Part shown: positions 58,926 to 64,000 of the stretch, piece by piece
Numbering within the stretch: position 1 is the stretch's first letter
Layout of the letters: each line of letters starts with the position of its first letter
Assembly (NCBI GenBank): GCA_003020965.1
Contig: PXRL01000003.1
Coordinates: 1 to 64,000, forward strand
Source of the DNA: Halobacteriales archaeon QS_4_69_225
GTDB lineage: Archaea > Halobacteriota > Halobacteria > Halobacteriales > Haloarculaceae
Length of the DNA stretch: 64,000 bases
Reading direction: 5' to 3'
Made by a program: the position numbers and the translations under genes
The notes under the pieces: generated by a model
Told to the model about the DNA's origin: nothing
Database searches by the model: none
What the model saw: only the letters and a program-made list of their open reading frames with translations

Positions 58926-60137
58926 TCAGGACGCCCTGCCGGAGACGCCAGCGGCAACTACGTACGCGGCGATGAACCCGATCATCATCACAGCGATTCC
59001 GCCGAAGAGGTCCGACAGCAGTTCCAGGCCGGTAGAACGGCCGACCGCTTCGGCTCCGAGCAGGAACCCGAGCCCTCCGGCGGCTCCACCGCCCACCAAG
59101 ATGGCCCTCGGACGAATCGCTTCGGGAGCGATGTACCGGGCGGCCCCAAGGATAGCAATCGACTGGGCAATCGCCGCGGCGGCGACGATAACCGGCGAAA
59201 ACGGTAGGAATATCAGCGCGCCAACCGCCTGGACGACGAGGACGACTGCGAGTGTTACGAATACCTGGGTCGGGACCGTCCCGTCGGCGTCCGTCGCCGC
59301 GTCGGACGGTTTCCCACCCGTCACCGTGGACGGTCCCTTGCCGGGCTCCGCGCCGTCTACCGTCGAAGTACCGAGCTGCTGTTTCGTCTCAATCTTTCGG
59401 CTGTCGTACAGCAACGTCGCGCAGTGACCCGACACACAGGCCGCGATATATAGTGCTATGAATGTGACGAGTCCGCCCCAGGAGAGGATATCGATGACCA
59501 GGATTAGCCTCCGAATGAGAGCGACGATCAGAATCAATGCCGGGACGCCGACGAGGCCGAGAACGAACGGTCCGGCGAAGATGTACCGCATATGCTGCGA
59601 AAGCGGACGGAGAGAGGTCGTATCGGTCGCCGTTCGGACCGATTGGACGAAGCCGACGGCGAGTAACAACCCGAGAAACGCAGGGATAAATGTGGTGTTG
59701 AGCTGGGTGACGCCGAAGACGGTCACCGGTGCCGCAAGAGTGACGACTGCGAGCCAGCGTCGGGTTCGATCGGGAAGCGGCGCGTCGGCCCACTGCTCGG
59801 CCGCCTCGGGGTCGTCGACCGTATTGTAGACGAACTCCCGGCAACATGCGTACATCCCCAGCCCATTAGCGGTTGGATCTTTGAGGTAGACGATGTAGAG
59901 CCATGTCAGCCCCGTTGCGCTGGGGATGAGTGTGAGTGTGAGCACGAGTATCAGGTCGGGGACGGACTCGGCCGACACTTGTCCGTCGAGAATGTAGAAC
60001 GGAGCCGCTACGAGTCCCAGCCCAGCGGTCAAAGCACCGATGAGTAAGAACGCATGACGGAGGACGATCAAGAAAACGCTCACAGTCGCATTAACTCCGT
60101 GTACGTCACGAACGCCTTCCGGCATGTCCGAGGTCAT
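58926..60137 (-). CDS. Polytopic membrane protein of unknown family
   Basis: A 403-residue protein with about ten hydrophobic segments in two blocks (residues ~20-75, ~120-225; then ~280-400) separated by a polar Thr/Gly/Lys-rich loop (TSTVDGAEPGKGPSTVTGGK). An early loop has CCREFVYNTVDDPEA. Codon use and GC are visibly less biased than in flanking genes, suggesting acquisition from a relative with different composition. ATG 60137 is chosen; an internal ATG at 60125 is possible. It resembles no transporter family I recognise; a Yip1-like or similar role is a guess. Confidence 0.65.
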   Translation of the reverse strand: MTSDMPEGVRDVHGVNATVSVFLIVLRHAFLLIGALTAGLGLVAAPFYILDGQVSAESVPDLILVLTLTLIPSATGLTWLYIVYLKDPTANGLGMYACCREFVYNTVDDPEAAEQWADAPLPDRTRRWLAVVTLAAPVTVFGVTQLNTTFIPAFLGLLLAVGFVQSVRTATDTTSLRPLSQHMRYIFAGPFVLGLVGVPALILIVALIRRLILVIDILSWGGLVTFIALYIAACVSGHCATLLYDSRKIETKQQLGTSTVDGAEPGKGPSTVTGGKPSDAATDADGTVPTQVFVTLAVVLVVQAVGALIFLPFSPVIVAAAAIAQSIAILGAARYIAPEAIRPRAILVGGGAAGGLGFLLGAEAVGRSTGLELLSDLFGGIAVMMIGFIAAYVVAAGVSGRAS

Positions 60138-60181
60138 GATGCTGTTCCAGTCGTCCCGTGGTTCGAGCCGATACGAACCGC

Positions 60182-62245
60182 TCAAGCGCGCTTTCCGATG
60201 GCCTCCCGCAGCAGCTCCGAGACGACCTCGCCGTCGGCCTTCCCGCGCAACTCGCCCATGCACTCGCCCATCAGCCCCGAGAAGGCGCCCATCCCCTCGC
60301 GTTCGACCTGGTCGGCGTTGCGCTCGACGACGCCCTCGACGACCTCGCGGACGGCCTCGCGGTCGGCGCCGCCGACGCCGGCGGCCTCCATCGCCGCCTC
60401 GGCGTCCAGCGAGGGGTCGTCGGCCAGCGCCGACAGCACCGGCCCGATCCCTTCGTTGGGCAGCTCGCCGTCGGCGACGAGCTCCAGAACCGACAGCAGG
60501 TGGTCGTCGGCCAGTCGCCCGACGGGGACGTCGTCCCGGCGGAGCTCGGTCAGCGTCCCTTCGAGGGTGTCGGCGGCGGTCGTCGGGTCGACGCCCCGCG
60601 CGACGGCGGCCTCGAAGGTCGGCATGTGCTCGCCGTAGGCGACCTGTTCGGCCAGCCTGGCGTCGAGGCCGTGTTCGGCCCGGTATCGGTCGATCTTCTC
60701 GGTCAGGAGCTCCGGCGGCTCGATCGCCGAGGGGTCCGGCTCCACGGGCGGAACGTCCGTCTCGGGGTACATCCGGGCGGCGCCGGGCAGCGGCCGCAGG
60801 TACCGCGAGGTGCCGTCCTCGTCGGCGCCGCGGGTCTCCTCGGGGACGCCCGCGATTGCGGTCTCGGCACGGTCGGCGACGGCGTCGATCGCGCGCTCGG
60901 CGACGTCGGCGTCGGCGGCCACCAGCGCGACGGCGTCTCCTGCTTGCGGCTCATCGCCGTCTTCTCGCGGGCCGCGGGACGGCTCTGCCGTCCCGTTCGA
61001 GGCGGTTTCACCGCCTCGCTGCCCGCTCGAACGGTCCGCGGAGTGGTTCGAAGATGACCGCTGGCTATCTTCGTCATCACGAGAGACGGCGTCGCCGTCT
61101 CTCGAACGACTTTGCTCCGCGCTACTCGCACCGTTCGAGGCGCTCTGCGCCTCGCGCGCGTCGACAGCCTCGCGCAGGGCCGACACCTCGGTCTCGGTGA
61201 CGCCGTAGGCCGGCAGCTCGTCGGTGTGGAAGATTCCGCCGGCGCCCTGGCGCGTGGCGTGGTCCGACAGCTCCGTGCCGAGGCGGCGGTCGGGCTGTAT
61301 CTCCCGGCCGACGAGGCCGTCGAAGCCCGCCAGACGGACGGCCGCGACCGACTCGGCGCCCGATATGACGCCGCTGTCGGTGTCGGCGAAGACCTCGGTG
61401 ACGTCGACCGGGTCGCCGACGGCGGCGTTCCGGGCCCGCAGCTCCTCGGCTATCTCCAGAAGTTCGACCTGACGCCGCACCTCGTTTTCGACGATGTCGT
61501 CGATGTCGTCGAGGCTCTGGACGCCCTTCAGCTCGACGCGGGCGCCGGCCTCGATGGAGACGTTGACGTCCTGGCGGATGGTACCGAGCCCGCGCTTCAC
61601 CCGGCCGGTCGACCGCAGCAGCATGCCGATGCGCTCGGCGGCCTGCTTGGCCTGTGCGGGCGTCCGGATGTCGGGCTCCGTTCCGATCTCGACCAGCGGC
61701 ACCCCGAGGCGGTCGAGGCCGTAGGTGACGCCGTCCGCCCGGTCGTCGATCCGGGCGGCGGATTCTTCCTCCAGCAGGAGGTCGGCGATACCGACGGGGC
61801 CGGCGTCGGTCTCGATCTCGCCGTCGGTCGCCAGGAGCGCCGACCGCTGGAAGCCGGAGGTGTTGGAGCCGTCGACGACGATCTTCCGCATCACCTGTGC
61901 TTGGTCGACGATCGTGCAGTCCAGCAGGGCGGCGATCTCCAGGGCAACTTCGAGGGCCCCCCCGTCGAGGCGGTGGGGCGGCTCGTCGTCCTCCTCGACG
62001 AGGCAGGTGGAATCGAAGGCGAGGTACTCGAACTCGCGGTCGACGCGGGACTCCTCGAGGGCGGCCTCGTCGAGCTCGCCGAGTTCGGACTTCGTCGGGT
62101 GGAGATACCGGGTGAACGACCGGACGGAATCGGCGGGGTCGCGGCGCTCCGTCGGGCAGTTACAGAACAGCTTCGTCGCCGTGTCGAGCTGCTGGTGGAT
62201 CTCCAGCCCGGCGACGAGTCCCAGTTCCTCGTAGTCGTAGCTCAT
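60182..62245 (-). CDS. gatE: Glutamyl-tRNA(Gln) amidotransferase subunit E
   Basis: A 687-residue archaeal GatE, which with GatD converts Glu-tRNA(Gln) to Gln-tRNA(Gln). The N-terminus GLVAGLEIHQQLDTATKLFC, PHRLDGGALEVALEIAALLD, and VDGSNTSGFQRSALLATDGE are core motifs, as are GLGTIRQDVNVSIEAGARVE and the C-terminal helical tRNA-binding YqeY/GatB-like tail (KVSADGEVVSELL-like). Length exceeds the usual ~620 residues because of a ~70-residue hairpin-coded insert at residues ~361-432, a Ser/Glu/Asp-rich stretch. GatD is not in this window. Confidence 0.9.
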   Translation of the reverse strand: MSYDYEELGLVAGLEIHQQLDTATKLFCNCPTERRDPADSVRSFTRYLHPTKSELGELDEAALEESRVDREFEYLAFDSTCLVEEDDEPPHRLDGGALEVALEIAALLDCTIVDQAQVMRKIVVDGSNTSGFQRSALLATDGEIETDAGPVGIADLLLEEESAARIDDRADGVTYGLDRLGVPLVEIGTEPDIRTPAQAKQAAERIGMLLRSTGRVKRGLGTIRQDVNVSIEAGARVELKGVQSLDDIDDIVENEVRRQVELLEIAEELRARNAAVGDPVDVTEVFADTDSGVISGAESVAAVRLAGFDGLVGREIQPDRRLGTELSDHATRQGAGGIFHTDELPAYGVTETEVSALREAVDAREAQSASNGASSAEQSRSRDGDAVSRDDEDSQRSSSNHSADRSSGQRGGETASNGTAEPSRGPREDGDEPQAGDAVALVAADADVAERAIDAVADRAETAIAGVPEETRGADEDGTSRYLRPLPGAARMYPETDVPPVEPDPSAIEPPELLTEKIDRYRAEHGLDARLAEQVAYGEHMPTFEAAVARGVDPTTAADTLEGTLTELRRDDVPVGRLADDHLLSVLELVADGELPNEGIGPVLSALADDPSLDAEAAMEAAGVGGADREAVREVVEGVVERNADQVEREGMGAFSGLMGECMGELRGKADGEVVSELLREAIGKRA
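60960..61160 (-). repeat. In-frame hairpin array inside gatE
   Basis: On the plus strand in order: GGGACGGC-TCT-GCCGTCCC, GAGGCGGT-TTC-ACCGCCTC, an imperfect GAAGAT...ATCTTC hairpin, GAGAGACGGC-GTC-GCCGTCTCTC (61081-61103) and GAGGCGC-TCT-GCGCCTC. The linkers GTGGTTCGAA (near 61043), TTCGTCATCACGAGAG and TCTCTCGAACGA are the same as in the MITE-like element at 10979-11095. All hairpins keep the reading frame open. Confidence 0.9.
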
Positions 62246-62295
62246 TGCCGGCGACTGCGGCGGCGAGCGTCAAAAAAGACACCATCCGTCGGGCG

Positions 62296-62775
62296 TCAGG
62301 AGAAGTCGCCGTCCTCGAGGGCCGCCTGGAACGCCAGCCCGAGGGCGATGTGCTGGCGGGCGGACTCCGAGACCAGCTCCCGGGCGGCCTCCTCGTCGCT
62401 GATTTCGTACTCCTTCGTCCGGACGAGCTCCCGCTGTTCGAGCAGTCCCTCGTCGCAGAGATCGTGCAGCCGGGGGTAGACGGTGCCGGGGCTGAGCCGC
62501 GTGTCGAACTCCTCGGAGAGGTCCTCGATGAGCTGCTGGCCGTGGGTCTCGGAGGTCCGGGCGCCGACGAGCGTCACGAGCAGTTCGTCGAGCGACCCCT
62601 TGACGCGCTCCTCCTCGAAGGCGAATCCGTCCGTGAACAGCGAGCGGTCGGCCGCCGCCGCCAGCTCGGACACGACCGCGCCGCTACCCGCGCCGGCGTC
62701 GTCCAGTTCCGCGTGTAGCCGGGAAACGGCCCCGTCGTCGGTCAGCTCCACGAGTCGGTCCTCGTTCGATGACAT
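62296..62775 (-). CDS. PadR-family transcriptional regulator
   Basis: A 159-residue regulator. Winged-helix core at residues ~60-135: DELLVTLVGARTSETHGQQL, IEDLSEEFDTRLSPGTVYPR and LHDLCDEGLLEQRELV, with the PadR-typical Pro-Gly-Thr-Val-Tyr-Pro at the recognition helix. The acidic N-terminal extension of ~55 residues is unusual for the family. TATA-like GATTTATCAG lies about 27 nt upstream of ATG 62775, and another, CGTATATAAAG, near 62850. Confidence 0.88.
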   Translation of the reverse strand: MSSNEDRLVELTDDGAVSRLHAELDDAGAGSGAVVSELAAAADRSLFTDGFAFEEERVKGSLDELLVTLVGARTSETHGQQLIEDLSEEFDTRLSPGTVYPRLHDLCDEGLLEQRELVRTKEYEISDEEAARELVSESARQHIALGLAFQAALEDGDFS

Positions 62776-62862
62776 ACCGACACGGAGGACCCCGACTGAT
62801 AAATCACGGACGGGCGTCCGCAGATACCGGAACCGCGCCGGGACCTTTATATACGAGTTCGC

Positions 62863-64000
62863 TCAGTCCTCGCCGAGGATGTCCCGCTCGGTCATCGCCG
62901 CCGGGTCGAGCACCTCGTCGGCCTCGGCCTCGGTGAGGTGGCCCTCCTCGACGGCGACCTCGCGGACGGAGCGGTTCTCCGCCAGCGCCCGCTTTGCGAC
63001 CGTCGAGGCCGCGTCGTAGCCGATGGCGGGGTTCAGCGCCGTCGCCAGCGCCATCGACCGCTCGACCCGCTCGCGGCAGTAAGCCTCGTTGGCCTCCAGG
63101 GCGGCGACGAACCGCTGGGCGAAGGTCTCGGCGCCGTTGGCGATCAGCCGCGCGCTCTGGAGGAAGTTGTACGCGACGACCGGCTTGTAGAGGTTCAACT
63201 CGAGCTCGCCGCGGGCGGCGCCGGCCGACACCGTCGCGTCGTTGCCGATCACCTGCGCGTGAAGCTGGTTGACCGACTCGGCGACGACCGGGTTGATCTT
63301 CCCCGGCATGATCGACGACCCGGGCTGGTTCTCCGGCTGTTCGATCTCGCCGAGGCCGTTCCGCGGCCCCGACGCCAGCAGCCGGAGGTCGTTGGCGATC
63401 TTGTTCATCGATCCCGCGACGGTCCGCAGGGCGCCGTGGGCCTCGCTCATCGCGTCGTGGGCCGCCTGTGCCTCGAAGTGGTCGTCGGCCTCGCGGAACT
63501 CCAGGCCGGTCTCCCCGGAGATGGACTCCGCCGCCAGCGCCGGGAACTCGGGGTGGGTGTTGAGCCCCGTTCCCGTCGCCGTTCCGCCCAGCGCCAGCTC
63601 CCCGAGATGCTCGCGGGTCGCGGCGACCCGCTTGATGCCCTTCTCCACCTGGGTGCGGTAGCCGCCGAACTCCTGGCCCAGACGGACCGGCGTGGCGTCC
63701 TGCAGGTGCGTCCGGCCGGTCTTGACGATACCGTCGAACTCCATTTCCTTGGCCTCCAGCGCCTCCGCGAGCGTCTCCAGCGCGGGGATGACGTCCCGCT
63801 CGACGGCCTCCAGCGCCGCGACGTGCATCGCCGTCGGAATCACGTCGTTGGACGATTGGCCGTAGTTGACGTCGTCGTTGGGGTGGATCTCCCGGGAGCC
63901 GAGTTCGCCGCCGACGAGCTCCGTCGCCCGGTTGGCGATGACCTCGTTCGCGTTCATGTTCGAGGAGGTGCCGGAGCCGGTCTGAAACACGTCGACCGGG
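62863..64000 (-). CDS. fumC: Class II fumarate hydratase, 5' end outside window
   Basis: TCA-cycle fumarase interconverting fumarate and malate, cut by the right edge; the frame is open to base 64000. The class II signature is GSSIMPGKINPVVAESVNQL with catalytic Ser/Lys positions. Further motifs: TGSGTSSNMNANEVIANRAT, HPNDDVNYGQSSNDVIPTAM and KTGRTHLQDATPVRLGQEF. It ends AMTERDILGED, a normal C-terminus. An adjacent aspartase cannot be excluded from family alone, but the TGSGTSSNMN and SNDVIPTAMH sequence favours fumarase. Confidence 0.9.
   Translation of the reverse strand, partial: PVDVFQTGSGTSSNMNANEVIANRATELVGGELGSREIHPNDDVNYGQSSNDVIPTAMHVAALEAVERDVIPALETLAEALEAKEMEFDGIVKTGRTHLQDATPVRLGQEFGGYRTQVEKGIKRVAATREHLGELALGGTATGTGLNTHPEFPALAAESISGETGLEFREADDHFEAQAAHDAMSEAHGALRTVAGSMNKIANDLRLLASGPRNGLGEIEQPENQPGSSIMPGKINPVVAESVNQLHAQVIGNDATVSAGAARGELELNLYKPVVAYNFLQSARLIANGAETFAQRFVAALEANEAYCRERVERSMALATALNPAIGYDAASTVAKRALAENRSVREVAVEEGHLTEAEADEVLDPAAMTERDILGED

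Overview
The window is a stretch of chromosome from an extremely halophilic archaeon (class Halobacteria). GC content is very high, the proteins are acidic and Asp/Glu-rich, secreted proteins carry twin-arginine signals, many promoters have a TATA-like box 25-35 nt before the start codon (leaderless transcripts), and the window carries archaeal GatE and MptE, haloarchaeal type IV pilus proteins and a haloarchaeal IS200/IS605-type end. No species can be named from the sequence alone.

Layout. 1-7143: secreted S8 protease (cut by the left edge), PQQ-type sugar dehydrogenase lipoprotein, two PH-domain membrane proteins, a cysteine-free peroxiredoxin-like protein, and a receiver-GAF-PAS histidine kinase. 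7151-12067: acyl-CoA carboxylase carboxyltransferase, fructose-bisphosphatase/aldolase operon, 3-hydroxyacyl-CoA dehydrogenase. 12123-20836: APC permease with divergent Usp protein, a MITE-like element, acyl-CoA dehydrogenase, regulators, a hydrolase, MeaB and the B12-binding subunit of methylmalonyl-CoA mutase. 20976-22050: tRNA-Ala(GGC) followed by an array of copies of its 3' end. 22054-24786: small genes and a rhodanese. 24932-31899: a seven-gene, translationally coupled type IV pilus operon. 31962-39157: aminotransferase with Lrp regulator, MFS transporter, acyl-CoA dehydrogenase and acyl-CoA ligase, O-methyltransferase. 39223-45859: coiled-coil membrane protein, M20 amidohydrolase, Tat-exported beta-propeller-like protein, thioredoxin-fold protein, solo IS605-type end, lactonase-like hydrolase. 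45918-51833: membrane protein, then a COG1361/MMPL transporter/P-loop-like operon with a divergent TetR regulator. 51834-64000: DICT-domain protein, a repeat-rich region, a frameshifted sensor, NAD synthetase, quinone oxidoreductase, zinc ribbon, MptE, TrmJ, a compositionally odd membrane protein, GatE, PadR regulator and fumarase (cut by the right edge).

Metabolically the genes fit a heterotroph with gluconeogenesis, fatty-acid and branched-chain acyl-CoA oxidation, and the propionyl-CoA/methylmalonyl-CoA route. They are scattered rather than in one operon.

The most unusual content is not a gene. A family of modular hairpin-array repeats runs through the window. Two intergenic copies (10788-11165 and 38165-38484) have inverted termini beginning GTGTTCAGAT and flanking direct repeats, and they share a scaffold in which the hairpin arms are replaced while pairing is kept. 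Pieces of the same scaffold lie in frame inside GatE. A 48-bp unit of the histidine-kinase N-box repeat also occurs in a noncoding repeat region at 52774-52821. Two further genes (carboxyltransferase and acyl-CoA ligase) carry in-frame hairpin inserts. This resembles the protein-coding palindromic elements known from Rickettsia. I do not know of an equivalent description for haloarchaea, but I could not search for one.
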